In this document: piece after piece, positions 8,979 through 19,145 of the stretch
Layout of the letters: the number at the start of each line of letters is the position of its first letter
Numbering within the stretch: position 1 is the first letter of the stretch
Assembly (NCBI RefSeq): GCF_040207125.1
Contig: NZ_CP157940.1
Location: 2,604,001-2,668,000 of the forward strand
DNA length: 64,000 bases
Source of the DNA: Lacrimispora sp. BS-2
GTDB lineage: Bacteria > Bacillota > Clostridia > Lachnospirales > Lachnospiraceae
Direction of reading: 5' to 3'
The notes under the pieces: model-generated
The model's database searches: none
Told to the model about the DNA's origin: nothing
What the model saw: only the letters and a program-made list of their open reading frames with translations
Translations under genes and position numbers: made by a program

Positions 8979-9893
8979 CTATCTTGACTTTTCTTTCCGA
9001 TATCGAAGGGGCGTGGTCCCGGTATACCTTCGGAATATTTTCAAAAAGTTCCCAAGGTTAAAAAAACCGGAATCCAGGCATATGTTCATGACCGGGAGAT
9101 CGGTGGTCTCAAGCAGAGAAATTGCCTTCCGGATCCGGTAATCATTGATGTATTCAGTGGGGGTCCTTCCAAGGGCCTTTTTAAAAAAACGGCAGAAATA
9201 CTGTTCATTCATATTGACAAGGGAAGCAAGGTCGCGGATATAAATCTTTTCTTTGTAATGATTTCTTATAAAGGTAATGGAGGTTTTGATCAGTTCCACC
9301 CGCGTGTCTGTATCGCGGTAAGAATCGGAAAAAAGACGGAATCTGTACAAAACAGCAAGCATTTTAATCAGCGATGACTTGATCTGAAGCTGGGAGATAA
9401 CGGTTTTTCCAACCTCTCCCTGCATCTCTAAGCCTTCCTCTCTTTCAAAGGAATCGGTCACACTGGTAAAACAATCCAGAACGGAAGCATAAGCCGGATG
9501 ATCTGGATAAAGACATCTTGGAAAGGAAAGCTCATTGTTTTTTAAGGGATTGAGCAGGTACATCTGAGCGGAGTCATAAGCCTCAAAGCTAAGAAGCCCA
9601 GGCTGAAACACAATGGCATGCTCCTCATTTAAGCTTTTGGATTCACTGATGATTCCATGAAGCTCTCCTGGATTGACAAAAAAAATACATTCTTCCTTGA
9701 TTTCATAGGACTCCATGTTCACTAACAGGCGAAAATCCCCTTTAATAAAGTGGATGATCTCAATTTCTTCATGCCAGTGATGCTTCACTATAATCCCCTT
9801 TTGAGCCGACTGTGTCCGATATATCCCACAGGGGAAAGAACTGGTGCCATGGGGACGCCCCTCTTTTAATTTGGATTTTATCTCTGGATTCAT
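8979..9893 (-). CDS. AraC-family transcriptional regulator with cupin sensor domain
   Basis: The preferred start is ATG 9893 (MNPEIKSKL), which has GAGGA seven bases upstream; the longer frame to 9959 has no ribosome site. Residues ~20-150 form a cupin-type ligand domain (HHWHEEIEIIHFIKGDFRLLVN, ECIFFVNPGELHGI). The last ~100 residues are two helix-turn-helix motifs (IRDLASLVNMNEQYFCRFFKKALG and the PLRYRKEK end). Such proteins usually activate nearby sugar genes. It lies just upstream of the GH13/PTS genes on the same strand and divergent from the YesM/YesN operon, so either could be its target (inference). Confidence 0.87.
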   Translation of the reverse strand: MNPEIKSKLKEGRPHGTSSFPCGIYRTQSAQKGIIVKHHWHEEIEIIHFIKGDFRLLVNMESYEIKEECIFFVNPGELHGIISESKSLNEEHAIVFQPGLLSFEAYDSAQMYLLNPLKNNELSFPRCLYPDHPAYASVLDCFTSVTDSFEREEGLEMQGEVGKTVISQLQIKSSLIKMLAVLYRFRLFSDSYRDTDTRVELIKTSITFIRNHYKEKIYIRDLASLVNMNEQYFCRFFKKALGRTPTEYINDYRIRKAISLLETTDLPVMNICLDSGFFNLGNFLKIFRRYTGTTPLRYRKEKSR

Positions 9894-10064
9894 GATTATC
9901 CTCATTTCCCGGCCGCTTTTACGCCATGATTTAAACATATGGTATTTTACGTGTATCATAACACAGGAAGGGAAAAGGATTCAAGTAAAAGCATACTGTT
10001 CAAGAGGTAATGTTTATAGTACACTTAGTATCATAACCCAAGCCAGATTACCAGGAGGAATATT

Positions 10065-11882
10065 ATGATCAGACGATTCCGCAGATTATCTTTTCAATCC
10101 AAGATACTGCTTACCTATTTGCTCTTACTGCTGTTTACCGTGATTACTTTTGCCATCTGCTATGTTCAGGGGGTTTCTTCGGCCCTTACCTATAACATTG
10201 AATACATGAAACAGTCTAACCAGCAGAAAAACATGAACTTAGATATTGTCATGGGAAATAACAGCTCCCTAAATCTTCTGCATCTGATCGATCCCAAGGT
10301 CAATGTCATACTCCATGAAAAAGTCAGCAAAATGTCTCCCGAAGATCGTTATGAAAGAGAGTATTATATGCAGAACGTTCTTAAAATGCTCACGGTCATC
10401 AATCCCCATGTACAAAGAACAACCATCCTGACATCAGCAGGCGACACCTATTGCAGCATAAACAATATATCAGAGGATTATATTAAAAACGCATGGAATA
10501 CCATCGGACGTGTGGATTGGAAAACAAAGAGCCAGAAATGCTATACAATCCCTTATCCACAAAAAATAGGAAATACCGGCTATTCCCTAGTAACGGTATA
10601 CTACCAGCTTTCGGATATCGGCGAGTATAAAACCTATGGATATCTGCTGGCAGACTTGGATTTTGGTTCCATTGCAGAAGATTTTAATTCCATTGATGCA
10701 GCCGATGGGCTGGCATCTTCCTTTGCCATTGTATACAAAAACCAGGTCATCTATAATTCCAGAAACGCCTACATCAACCTGGAGACCGACCTCTTAGAAA
10801 AGGAAAAACAGGAAGCCTTTCCTCAACTGGAGCAGATTGAAGCTTCGGGGAAGGGAGCAGGTGAGCTTTATCTAAATGATACTCTCTGTATTGCCGCTGT
10901 TTTAAAAAACGAATCCACCGGCTGGTATCTGGTGCAGTATATCCCAAAACACCTGCTGATCAACACCAGTATGGAAAGTATGTTAAATGTCATGGCATGG
11001 GTGATGCTTATCCTGACTGCAGCAGGGATCTTAAGCCTCATATTATCAAAGCAGGTCAGCCGGCCTATTAAGGCACTGGCAGAAACCATGAACCAGGCAA
11101 GGCAGGGAGAAGTAAAGCTTTTAAAAGGATTAAAACCCAGGGAGGATGAAATCGGCAACTTAATTGAAAGCTATAATGAAATGGGAAAGAGGATCAATGA
11201 CAGCATTACCAAGCTGTATATTATGCAGTTAAATCAAAAGCAGGCGGAGCTTAAAATGCTTCAGTTCCAGATCAATCCCCATTTTTTATATAACGCGCTG
11301 AACACGGTAACAGCCATTGCAAGGCTGGAAGAAATTGAAGAAATCCCTGCAATCACGGAAAGCCTGTCGGATATGTTCCGCTACAACATAAAGGGAACTG
11401 ATTTTGTAACCATAAAGGATGAATTGATTCAGCTAAAGAACTATATTCGAATCCAGTCCATCCGGTTCCCCGGGCGCTTTGCAGTGAAGTATGATATCCC
11501 CGTGGAATACGAAAATAACGGAGTTATTAAATTCATCCTGCAGCCCATTGTGGAGAACTCCATTCAACATGCCTTTAAGAGAAAACGGAACCAGGATTAT
11601 TTAAAAATCTCCGTATCAGCAGATTCCGAAGATTACCTTTTGATCTCCGTATACGATGACGGGTGCGGTATGCCAAAAGAGAAGGTGGATGAATTAAACC
11701 ATGCATTATGCAATACCAAAGCCAACACCCTGTTGGGAGAAGATGGAACAGGCATCGGGCTTGCCAATGTAAATGCAAGGCTTAAAAACTTTTATGGAGA
11801 AGATTGCGGAATTGTGGTGGAAAGCAGGTACGGAAGCTTTACCTGCATTCATATGCGGATAAAGAGAAATAAGGAGGGGTAG
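10065..11882 (+). CDS. YesM-type sensor histidine kinase
   Basis: The protein has 605 residues with one membrane segment at about 14-38, an extracellular sensor region to about 300, a second membrane segment at about 303-327, a HAMP linker, and the His_kinase domain with FQINPHFLYNALN (phospho-acceptor His406). A HATPase domain ends with GTGIGLANVNARL. This family senses extracytoplasmic cues, typically carbohydrate availability, and signals to YesN-type regulators. ATG 10065 follows AGGAGG. It is co-transcribed with the response regulator, with one base between them, and upstream of a sugar ABC transporter, its probable target. Confidence 0.92.
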   Translation: MIRRFRRLSFQSKILLTYLLLLLFTVITFAICYVQGVSSALTYNIEYMKQSNQQKNMNLDIVMGNNSSLNLLHLIDPKVNVILHEKVSKMSPEDRYEREYYMQNVLKMLTVINPHVQRTTILTSAGDTYCSINNISEDYIKNAWNTIGRVDWKTKSQKCYTIPYPQKIGNTGYSLVTVYYQLSDIGEYKTYGYLLADLDFGSIAEDFNSIDAADGLASSFAIVYKNQVIYNSRNAYINLETDLLEKEKQEAFPQLEQIEASGKGAGELYLNDTLCIAAVLKNESTGWYLVQYIPKHLLINTSMESMLNVMAWVMLILTAAGILSLILSKQVSRPIKALAETMNQARQGEVKLLKGLKPREDEIGNLIESYNEMGKRINDSITKLYIMQLNQKQAELKMLQFQINPHFLYNALNTVTAIARLEEIEEIPAITESLSDMFRYNIKGTDFVTIKDELIQLKNYIRIQSIRFPGRFAVKYDIPVEYENNGVIKFILQPIVENSIQHAFKRKRNQDYLKISVSADSEDYLLISVYDDGCGMPKEKVDELNHALCNTKANTLLGEDGTGIGLANVNARLKNFYGEDCGIVVESRYGSFTCIHMRIKRNKEG

Positions 11883-11883
11883 A

Positions 11884-13419
11884 ATGAAGGTCATCATTGC
11901 AGAGGATGAATATTACGCAAAAAAAATGCTCGTTAAGCTTTTAACTAACATCAATATGGATATAACCGTTTGTCTGGAAGCCGAAACCGGGAAACAGGCG
12001 GCAGATTATCTTGGGTCTAAGGACGCAGATCTTGTCATAACCGATATCCGTATGCCGGAGATGGACGGGCTGTCCCTTGCAAAATATGTGGAAGAAAACT
12101 GTCCTTTAACGGATGTAATGATTGTAAGCGGCTACTCGGATTTTAATTACGCCAGGGAAGCCATGAAGTATGGAGTCAGGTATTACCTTACTAAACCGGT
12201 AAAGCCGGAGGAACTGGAAAAGGCCATATGGGATATTACAAAAGCCAGGGAAGAAAAGAAAATGCAGCTTGAAAAGCAGGTGGACCGCAGGCTTTTGCAG
12301 GAATCCCTCCAATATGTGAATATCTCCGGCATTCTGGCAAACCGGGCCTTGATGGATACCTTCCGTAATTTGTGCGGCGGCCAGCTAAAGGAACACTCCT
12401 ACCAAATGCTCTTATTGCAAGGGAAACAGCGCATGAGCCGGGAAGATGCAAGGGGGCTGTCAGATTTTCTGGAAGCTGCTTCCGACCATACCAATATCCA
12501 GGTCTTTTATTTCCAACAGCCGGACGAGGTAATTGCCATGAGGTTTGGCAGACAGGAGGTACTGTCTGATAAAAGGCTTTTACTGCGGCTGAAGCAGAAG
12601 CTGCCACAATGGGAAATGGAAATCACCTGCGGAATCAGCAGGATTTACAAAGGGGAAGAACTGCTTGGAGACGCTTACCGGGACTGCGTTTATGCCATCA
12701 ATGGAAGACTGCTTGATGAAAAGACCAGGGTTTTTGAATATGAACCGGAGCTTTCCATGGAACAGATTCTGACCCAGCAGGAGGAGCTTGCTATTTATGA
12801 GAGTGTGATGAAGGGAAGCTACCAGCAGGCAGAGGCAGCTCTTTGTCAGTTCTTTGAAAAATGCGGGAAGGGAAGCTGGAATGTATATTCCTTATACAGC
12901 GGGATCATGCAGATCTTTTCTGTTATCAGCAGAGCCTATTGCAGCAGGGAGGCTCCTTCTGAATCAAAGGAGGTAAACCGGTATCTTTTATTTTCCTTTA
13001 AATCAGACCTTTACCAGTTCCGGACCAGGCAGGAGCTTGAGCGGTATATGCTTAAAATCCTGGAAAACACCTGCGGCTCCCAGGTGGAAAAAGGAAGCAT
13101 CATCGAGGACATCAAAAATTACGTATCCTTAAACTTCCGGTATGAGATTTCCTTAAATGAATTGGCAGCCCACAAGTATTTTATGAATTCCAGTTATTTA
13201 AGCCGTCTGTTTAAATCGGAAACAGGGATGAATTTTTCCAAATACTTAATCACCTACCGCATGGAACGGGCAAAGGAGCTTTTAAAGAATACGGTCTTTA
13301 AAATAAATGAAATTGCCGATTATGTAGGCTATAATGATACCTCTTATTTTATCCACACCTTTAAACGCCTTTACCAGATGACCCCCGAGCAATATCGCGC
13401 CCAGGAAGAAAAAAGGTAA
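11884..13419 (+). CDS. YesN-type response regulator (REC plus AraC helix-turn-helix)
   Basis: Residues 1-120 form a receiver domain with the acceptor Asp54 in LVITDIRMPEMDGL and the conserved Lys in YYLTKPVKPEEL. A middle region of about 270 residues has no recognised domain. The C-terminus is an AraC-type DNA-binding domain (SLNELAAHKYFMNSSYLSRLF, INEIADYVGYNDTSYFIHTFKR). The ribosome site AAGGAGGGG precedes ATG 11884. Together with the preceding kinase it forms a two-component pair that most likely activates the ABC transporter and glucosidase genes starting at 13518. Confidence 0.92.
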   Translation: MKVIIAEDEYYAKKMLVKLLTNINMDITVCLEAETGKQAADYLGSKDADLVITDIRMPEMDGLSLAKYVEENCPLTDVMIVSGYSDFNYAREAMKYGVRYYLTKPVKPEELEKAIWDITKAREEKKMQLEKQVDRRLLQESLQYVNISGILANRALMDTFRNLCGGQLKEHSYQMLLLQGKQRMSREDARGLSDFLEAASDHTNIQVFYFQQPDEVIAMRFGRQEVLSDKRLLLRLKQKLPQWEMEITCGISRIYKGEELLGDAYRDCVYAINGRLLDEKTRVFEYEPELSMEQILTQQEELAIYESVMKGSYQQAEAALCQFFEKCGKGSWNVYSLYSGIMQIFSVISRAYCSREAPSESKEVNRYLLFSFKSDLYQFRTRQELERYMLKILENTCGSQVEKGSIIEDIKNYVSLNFRYEISLNELAAHKYFMNSSYLSRLFKSETGMNFSKYLITYRMERAKELLKNTVFKINEIADYVGYNDTSYFIHTFKRLYQMTPEQYRAQEEKR

Positions 13420-13517
13420 AAAATGTTTTACGAAACATCTCAGATACCTTATATAGGGAAACACGATTTTTTTTGTATACTGGTACTACTAAATAATCAG
13501 GAAACAGAAAGGGAGAG

Positions 13518-14804
13518 ATGATGTATATGAAAACGAAAAAAATGTTGGCAGTTGGTTTGAGCTGTTCCATGGCAGTGATGCTGGCTGCAGGATGCAGCGG
13601 AACAGGCAAAACCTCAGGCAAGAGCGCTGATTCCGGAGTTACAAAACTGGAATTTTTCTCTTCAAAAATGGAAAATGTATCCACCATGCAAAAGCTTGTG
13701 GACAAATTTAACACACAGAATACCGATGTTCAGGTCACCTTAAATTCCCCGGCAGATGCGGGAACCGTATTAAAGACCAGGATGACCAAGGATGATTTAC
13801 CGGATATCATCGCCTATGGTGGTGATAACATTTATACAGAGCTTACAGAAGCGGGGATCTTACTTGATTTAAGTGACCAGGAGGTTTTAAAGACCATAAA
13901 CGATTCTTATATGCAGATGGTCTATGATATCAATGGGGATAAGGCGGAAAAGGCATACGGAATCCCATTTGCTGCCAATGCTTCCGGAATTATCTACAAT
14001 GTAGATCTGTTTCAAAAAGCAGGTGTTGAGATTCCAGAGACCTGGGATGAGTTAATTGAGGTATGCGAAAAGCTGTCCGCAGCAGGCATCCAGCCCTTTG
14101 AATTAAGCTTTAAGGATAGCTGGACCATTCTTCCATCCTGGAACTCCCTGGCACCGGCAACACAGCCTGAAGGATTTTTAGATGCAAAGAAAGAAGGAAC
14201 AACAACCTTTTTAGGCACCCATGAAGAAGTTTTGGAAAAGTACAGCAAGCTGGTGAATTATGCCCAGACAGATTTTATGGGAACTTCCTATGATGACGGC
14301 AACCGCAGCTTTGCTAATGGCGAAGCCGCAATGTTGATTAACGGCGTGTGGACCGTACCGGAAATCAAAAAAACCAATGAATCCATCAATCTTGATATGT
14401 TTGCTTATCCGGCAACCAATGATAAAAGTAAAAACAAGGTTGTATCCGGTATCGATGTCATGCTTATGGTGACAAACCACTGCAAGAACCCGGAAGCTGC
14501 CAAGCGTTTTGTAGCATTTATGCTGGAACCGGAAAACAGCCAGCTTTATATCAACGAACAGTTTGCATTTTCACCGGTAGAAGGCGTTGTACAGGAAGAT
14601 GCTTCGGTGGCTGGCCTGGCAAAGGATATTGCAGATGGAAAGGTTACGGATTTTGTAGATCATTATTATCCCAACGGTTATAATCTGTCCTCAATTTTAT
14701 CCGAGTTCTTTTTAAACAGGGGCAATGGTATGGATGAAAGCGGGAACATAGCTGCAACACTGAAAAAATGTGATGAACAATATGATATCCTTAATACCCA
14801 GTAA
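13518..14804 (+). CDS. Sugar ABC transporter substrate-binding lipoprotein
   Basis: This family 1 extracellular solute-binding protein has 428 residues. The signal peptide ends in a lipobox (MLAAGCSG) that puts it on the outer face of the membrane. The mature part has the usual two-lobe features (DLPDIIAYGGDN, PFAANASGIIYNVDLFQKAGVEIPETWDEL). Three in-frame ATG codons lie in the first four positions (13518, 13521, 13527), and GGGAG spacing slightly favours 13521. Downstream genes encode two permeases and an alpha-glucosidase, so the ligand is likely an alpha-linked oligosaccharide. No ATPase is encoded here; a shared MsmK-type ATPase elsewhere is expected. Confidence 0.9.
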   Translation: MMYMKTKKMLAVGLSCSMAVMLAAGCSGTGKTSGKSADSGVTKLEFFSSKMENVSTMQKLVDKFNTQNTDVQVTLNSPADAGTVLKTRMTKDDLPDIIAYGGDNIYTELTEAGILLDLSDQEVLKTINDSYMQMVYDINGDKAEKAYGIPFAANASGIIYNVDLFQKAGVEIPETWDELIEVCEKLSAAGIQPFELSFKDSWTILPSWNSLAPATQPEGFLDAKKEGTTTFLGTHEEVLEKYSKLVNYAQTDFMGTSYDDGNRSFANGEAAMLINGVWTVPEIKKTNESINLDMFAYPATNDKSKNKVVSGIDVMLMVTNHCKNPEAAKRFVAFMLEPENSQLYINEQFAFSPVEGVVQEDASVAGLAKDIADGKVTDFVDHYYPNGYNLSSILSEFFLNRGNGMDESGNIAATLKKCDEQYDILNTQ

Positions 14805-14828
14805 GCCTGGTAAAAGGAGGATAAGGCG

Positions 14829-15707
14829 TTGAAAAAGCATAGAAATAACCATATTAATCCGGCGTTCTATCTTATGGTAGTTCCCATGGCAGCACTCTTC
14901 TTTTTATTCCATACGGTTCCCTTTTTAAGGGGTATCTTTTACAGCTTTACCAACTGGAAGGGCTATGGGAACTGGGAATTTATCGGGCTTAAAAATTTCC
15001 TGCAGTTTTTTAAGGATCCTTCCATAAAGCAGGCCTATGGCTTTACCTTTCAGTTTGCGCTTTCCGCCACTGTCCTTGTCAACGTGTTAAGTTTGGCGCT
15101 GGCATGCGGACTCAATGGAAAAATTCTGGGAAAGAACCTTTTAAAGGCGCTGTATTTCCTGCCATATATGCTGGGAACGCTGATCATCGGTTTTGTATTT
15201 AATTTTATCTTTGGCAATATCATTCCAGGGTTAGGAAGATCAGCAGGTATCGATGGGCTGAGCGTAAATATCCTTGGTACCAGCAAAGCATGGCTGGGGG
15301 TTTTATTTGTGACCGTCTGGCAATCCATGGCCTTTAACATCATGATATATCTCTCCGGCCTTCAGACGGTGGATAAGGATATCTATGATGCAGCCGACCT
15401 TGACGGCGCTGTTGGCCTCCAGCGGTTTACCAAGATCACCTTCCCGCTGATTGCCCCCTTTTTCACCATCAATATGGTATTAAGTGTCAAAGGTTTTCTT
15501 ATGGCATTTGACCAGATCATGGCAATGACAGGGGGAGGGCCTGGAACCGCAACCACTACGATCTCCATGTTGATCTATAAGAGAGGATTTGACGGCGGAC
15601 AGTTTGCCTATCAGTCAGCCAATGCCGTTATTTTATTCCTGGTTGTGGCGGCAATTTCCGTATTACAGTTGAAGATATTAGAAAAAAGGGAGGCGAAAAT
15701 AAACTGA
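14829..15707 (+). CDS. Sugar ABC transporter permease (MalF/UgpA type)
   Basis: The protein has 292 residues with six predicted membrane helices and the EAA-type loop (YDAADLDGAVGLQRFTKITFPLIAP) that contacts the ATPase. The start codon is TTG at 14829, chosen because AAAGGAGG lies at the right distance and no ATG is better placed. It overlaps the next permease by one base (TGATG), which indicates translational coupling. Partner of the lipoprotein at 13518. Confidence 0.9.
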   Translation: MKKHRNNHINPAFYLMVVPMAALFFLFHTVPFLRGIFYSFTNWKGYGNWEFIGLKNFLQFFKDPSIKQAYGFTFQFALSATVLVNVLSLALACGLNGKILGKNLLKALYFLPYMLGTLIIGFVFNFIFGNIIPGLGRSAGIDGLSVNILGTSKAWLGVLFVTVWQSMAFNIMIYLSGLQTVDKDIYDAADLDGAVGLQRFTKITFPLIAPFFTINMVLSVKGFLMAFDQIMAMTGGGPGTATTTISMLIYKRGFDGGQFAYQSANAVILFLVVAAISVLQLKILEKREAKIN

Positions 15708-16537
15708 TGGAAGGAAAAGAAAAGACCAATTGGCCCCTGACAATCCTTTTGGCGGCAATCGCTGTTTTAGTTATTCTTGGCCCCCTTTATATTACTGTGG
15801 TAATTGCCTTGAAATCACCGTCAGATATGGAAAACATATTAGCCCTTCCGGCTTCCCTCCACTTTGAGAACTTTTCCAATGCCTGGAAGCTTACCGACTA
15901 TCCCAGGAAGTTCCTTAATACATTTTTTATCACAAGTATTAATCTGGTGTTTACCATCCTGACCAATTCCATGGCAGCATACGCCATTGTACGAAATAAG
16001 GATAAAAGCAAGTTTTTCAATCTCATGTATTATTATTTTATCAGTGCCATGTTTATCCCTTTTAATGTGATTATGCTTCCCCTGGTAAAACAGGCCTCCT
16101 CCTTACATTTGGATAACATCTATGGTATCACATTAATTTATATTGTTTTCGGACTTCCCATGAATACATTTCTTTATTCGGGATACATCAAATCCCTGCC
16201 CGTGGCTTTAGAGGAGGCGGCAAGGATTGACGGAGCGGATACGATCCAGACCTTTTGGCGCATTATATTTCCGCTTCTTAAGCCGATGAGCGCTACGGTG
16301 GCAATCTTATCCTTTATGTGGACCTGGAACGATTTCCTGATGCCCCTGGTTTTATTAAGCGATGCAAGCCAGCAAACCTTGCAGCTGGCACAATATGTGT
16401 TTAAAGGCCAGTTCTCTACACAGTATAATCTTGCCTTTGCCTCATATTTAATGGTGCTGCTGCCGGTTTTAGCTGTATATGTTTTTTGTCAGAAATGGAT
16501 CATCGCAGGAGTTACAAGCGGTTCTGTAAAAGCTTAA
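15707..16537 (+). CDS. Sugar ABC transporter permease (MalG type)
   Basis: The protein has 276 residues with six membrane segments and the conserved loop LEEAARIDGADTIQTFWRII. The start ATG overlaps the previous stop codon. The gene after it, 16 bases on, is a GH13 alpha-glucosidase, consistent with uptake followed by intracellular hydrolysis of an oligosaccharide. Confidence 0.9.
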   Translation: MEGKEKTNWPLTILLAAIAVLVILGPLYITVVIALKSPSDMENILALPASLHFENFSNAWKLTDYPRKFLNTFFITSINLVFTILTNSMAAYAIVRNKDKSKFFNLMYYYFISAMFIPFNVIMLPLVKQASSLHLDNIYGITLIYIVFGLPMNTFLYSGYIKSLPVALEEAARIDGADTIQTFWRIIFPLLKPMSATVAILSFMWTWNDFLMPLVLLSDASQQTLQLAQYVFKGQFSTQYNLAFASYLMVLLPVLAVYVFCQKWIIAGVTSGSVKA

Positions 16538-16553
16538 GGGAAGGAAGAAGAAA

Positions 16554-18176
16554 ATGGACAGAAAATGGTGGAAACAAGCGGTTGTATATCAGATTTATCC
16601 CAAAAGCTTTCAGGATAGCAACGGTGATGGGATCGGAGACCTTCAAGGGATCATCTCCAGACTTGATTATTTGGAAGAGCTGGGGGTAGATGCTCTCTGG
16701 CTCTCCCCAGTCTATTGTTCCCCTCAGGATGACAATGGTTATGATATATCCAATTACCAGGATATTGATCCCATGTTCGGGAACTTGGAAGACATGGAAG
16801 AACTGATTAAAAAGGCAGACAGGCGGGGCATCCGCATTATCATGGACCTGGTTTTAAACCATTCTTCCGATGAGCATCCATGGTTTATGGAGGCGAAAAA
16901 AAGTAAGGATAATCCCTATCATGATTACTATGTGTGGAGGGATGGGGTGGAAGGAATTTCCCCCAATGAACTAAGAGCCGCTTTTGGAGGCTCTGCCTGG
17001 GAGTGGGTTCCGGAACTGGGGCAATACTATTTCCATCAGTTTTCAGTGAAGCAGCCGGATCTTAACTGGGATAACCCAAAGGTACGCCAGGAGATCCGGG
17101 ATATGATCCTTTGGTGGATGGAGAAAGGAGTCGGGGGGTTCCGGCTGGATGTCATCGATTTAATTGCCAAGGAACCTGACCGGATGATCACAGCTGATGG
17201 GCCAAAGCTTCATGAATTTATACAGGAGTTAAGCAGGGAGACCTTTCAGAAAGGAGATTTAGTCACCGTAGGGGAAGCATGGAGTGCAAATACAGAAAAT
17301 GCCGTACTTTACAGCAACCCGGATGGCAGTGAGCTTTCCATGGTATTCCAGTTTGAACACATCTGCCTTGACCAGAAAAAGGGCGGAGAAAAATGGGACT
17401 TATCCCCTCTTCCATTCCTGGAATTAAAGCGTGCCTTATCCACCTGGCAGGAATCCCTTTACTGCAAAGGCTGGAACAGCCTGTTCTGGAACAACCACGA
17501 TCTTCCGAGAATTGTATCCCGCTGGGGAAATGATAAGGAATATCGAATAGAATCTGCCAAAATGCTGGCAATACTCCTTCATGGAATGCAAGGTACCCCC
17601 TATATATACCAGGGCGAAGAACTTGGGATGACCAATGTAAAATATGATATGGAAGACTACCGGGATATCGAAACTTTAAATATATACAAAGAAAGAACCG
17701 GGGCCGGATATAAAAAAGCAGAGGTCATGGAGTCTATCTACACAAAAGGCCGGGATAATGCGAGAACACCCATGCAGTGGAATAGCGGCAAAGAGGCCGG
17801 GTTTACAGATGGAACCCCCTGGCTTAAGGTAAATCCAAACTATTCCGAAATTAATGCAGAGTCCGCAATGGCAGATGAAAGCTCCATCTTTTACCTTTAC
17901 CAGAAGCTGATTCGGTTAAGAAAAACCTATGACGTATTCGTAGATGGGAAATACCAGCTCCTGATGCCGGAGGATCCCGATATCTTTGCTTATACCCGTA
18001 CACTGGAAGGAATTACTTTACTTGTAATATGTAACTTTTTCGATAAAATGGTTTCTTTTCAGCTTCCTGAAGAGCTTGACCGTGAGAAAAAGCAGTTGAT
18101 CAGTTCTTATACGGATGAAGGCCTGGCAGATGTGCTCAGGCCGTATGAAGCCAGAATGTATCTGATCAGGAATTAA
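16554..18176 (+). CDS. GH13 alpha-glucosidase (oligo-1,6-glucosidase type)
   Basis: This 540-residue cytosolic enzyme has all the family landmarks: MDRKWWKQAVVYQIYPKSF at the start, DLVLNHSSDEH, nucleophile Asp199 (GGFRLDVIDLI), acid/base Glu241 (TVGEAW), Asp316 (NNHDLPR) and DNARTPMQWN. The Val of RLDVIDLI, next to the nucleophile, is the residue usually linked to alpha-1,6 rather than alpha-1,4 preference, so isomaltose-type substrates are likely (family knowledge; not decisive). It is last in the YesM/YesN-ABC operon and is intact, unlike the related gene at 7228-8893. Confidence 0.92.
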   Translation: MDRKWWKQAVVYQIYPKSFQDSNGDGIGDLQGIISRLDYLEELGVDALWLSPVYCSPQDDNGYDISNYQDIDPMFGNLEDMEELIKKADRRGIRIIMDLVLNHSSDEHPWFMEAKKSKDNPYHDYYVWRDGVEGISPNELRAAFGGSAWEWVPELGQYYFHQFSVKQPDLNWDNPKVRQEIRDMILWWMEKGVGGFRLDVIDLIAKEPDRMITADGPKLHEFIQELSRETFQKGDLVTVGEAWSANTENAVLYSNPDGSELSMVFQFEHICLDQKKGGEKWDLSPLPFLELKRALSTWQESLYCKGWNSLFWNNHDLPRIVSRWGNDKEYRIESAKMLAILLHGMQGTPYIYQGEELGMTNVKYDMEDYRDIETLNIYKERTGAGYKKAEVMESIYTKGRDNARTPMQWNSGKEAGFTDGTPWLKVNPNYSEINAESAMADESSIFYLYQKLIRLRKTYDVFVDGKYQLLMPEDPDIFAYTRTLEGITLLVICNFFDKMVSFQLPEELDREKKQLISSYTDEGLADVLRPYEARMYLIRN

Positions 18177-18180
18177 AAAT

Positions 18181-18207
18181 AAAAAGAGCCGAACGGCTCT
18201 TTTTATT
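18181..18207. terminator. Bidirectional terminator between convergent genes
   Basis: AAAAAGAGCCG and CGGCTCTTTTT form an 11-bp stem with a two-base loop, followed by T-rich sequence on both strands. It serves the glucosidase operon on the plus strand and the RpiR gene on the minus strand. Confidence 0.85.
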
Positions 18208-18239
18208 TCTTTGCATGCCATGGGCTTCTCCAGCGCGCA

Positions 18240-18968
18240 CTAATCCAGTTCCTCCAACACCTGGCTCATCAAATATTCGAATACCACAATCACCCTTGCA
18301 TAAAAATAATTAGACTGCAGATTCCGGTCATCCAGGGTCTTGTCATCCAGAATGGGAATATTTACTGTGGACGAGCGCCCGATATAATTGCTCTGTTCTC
18401 CTGTAAATGAAACAACATCCACCTGATTTTCATTTGCATAGTCAACAAGCTTTGCAATGGTATCTGTCTCCCCGCTTTTAGAAATCACAATAACCAATGA
18501 TGCGCCAAGACTGTTCTTATCATATACTGCATAGGCATTGGTCTTTATAACCCTAAAACCGGTCACCAAAAGCTTGCGCTCCACATATTCCGCCAATGGG
18601 GAGGAAAATCCGGTAGCTGATACTAAGATAATATCATTTCTGTGCGCTTTCAACTGGTTCATAAAATCATTTAATATTCCATCTGGTATATCGTTGATAA
18701 AACTGGTGATGTCCGACAGCCTTTCTTTATTTTTCCTGTGACTTGTCATCATGAAATTAAGACGGTATATCATATCCGTATATCCGGTAAACCCCATCTT
18801 TTTTGATAATTTAATGATCGTTGCAGCAGATACAAAATTTTGATTTGCAACTTCACGCACTGCCATATGAAGTACCTGTTGATTATTTTCCAAAATATAA
18901 TTTAATATCTGGGTTTCTGTATCTGTCAGCTTGTATTTATCCGCCAGTTTATAAACATCAAATTTCAT
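18240..18968 (-). CDS. MurR/RpiR-family transcriptional regulator
   Basis: The protein has 242 residues. The N-terminal ~75 form the HTH_6 domain (AVREVANQNFVSAATIIKLSKKMGFTGY), and residues ~105-230 form a SIS sugar-phosphate isomerase-like domain (IILVSATGFSSPLAEYVERKL, LVIVISKSGETDTIAKLVDYA). Such proteins sense phosphosugars and often control PTS or GH4 systems, so the PTS/GH4 operon at 3.9-6.9 kb is a candidate target (inference; it is not adjacent). It is convergent with the glucosidase operon. Confidence 0.9.
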   Translation of the reverse strand: MKFDVYKLADKYKLTDTETQILNYILENNQQVLHMAVREVANQNFVSAATIIKLSKKMGFTGYTDMIYRLNFMMTSHRKNKERLSDITSFINDIPDGILNDFMNQLKAHRNDIILVSATGFSSPLAEYVERKLLVTGFRVIKTNAYAVYDKNSLGASLVIVISKSGETDTIAKLVDYANENQVDVVSFTGEQSNYIGRSSTVNIPILDDKTLDDRNLQSNYFYARVIVVFEYLMSQVLEELD

Positions 18969-19098
18969 ATAATCCCCTCACCTTATTCCCTTCCGTTTTT
19001 ATGATCTCCCCTTCTGTCAATATCATTCACTCCATTTGTCCATGGATCGGCGGCCGCTGACAGCACCCCAGCCTTAAGCCGCAAACCTTGAGCACAGG

Positions 19099-19140
19099 AA
19101 AAAAGACAGGCTGTCAGGTACTTCCTTTCAGCCTGTCTTT
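19099..19140 (-). terminator. Terminator of the aspartokinase gene
   Basis: AAAGACAGGCTG and CAGCCTGTCTTT form a 12-bp stem, followed on the minus strand by TTTTTTCC. It lies six bases past the stop codon. Confidence 0.85.
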
Positions 19141-19145
19141 CAATC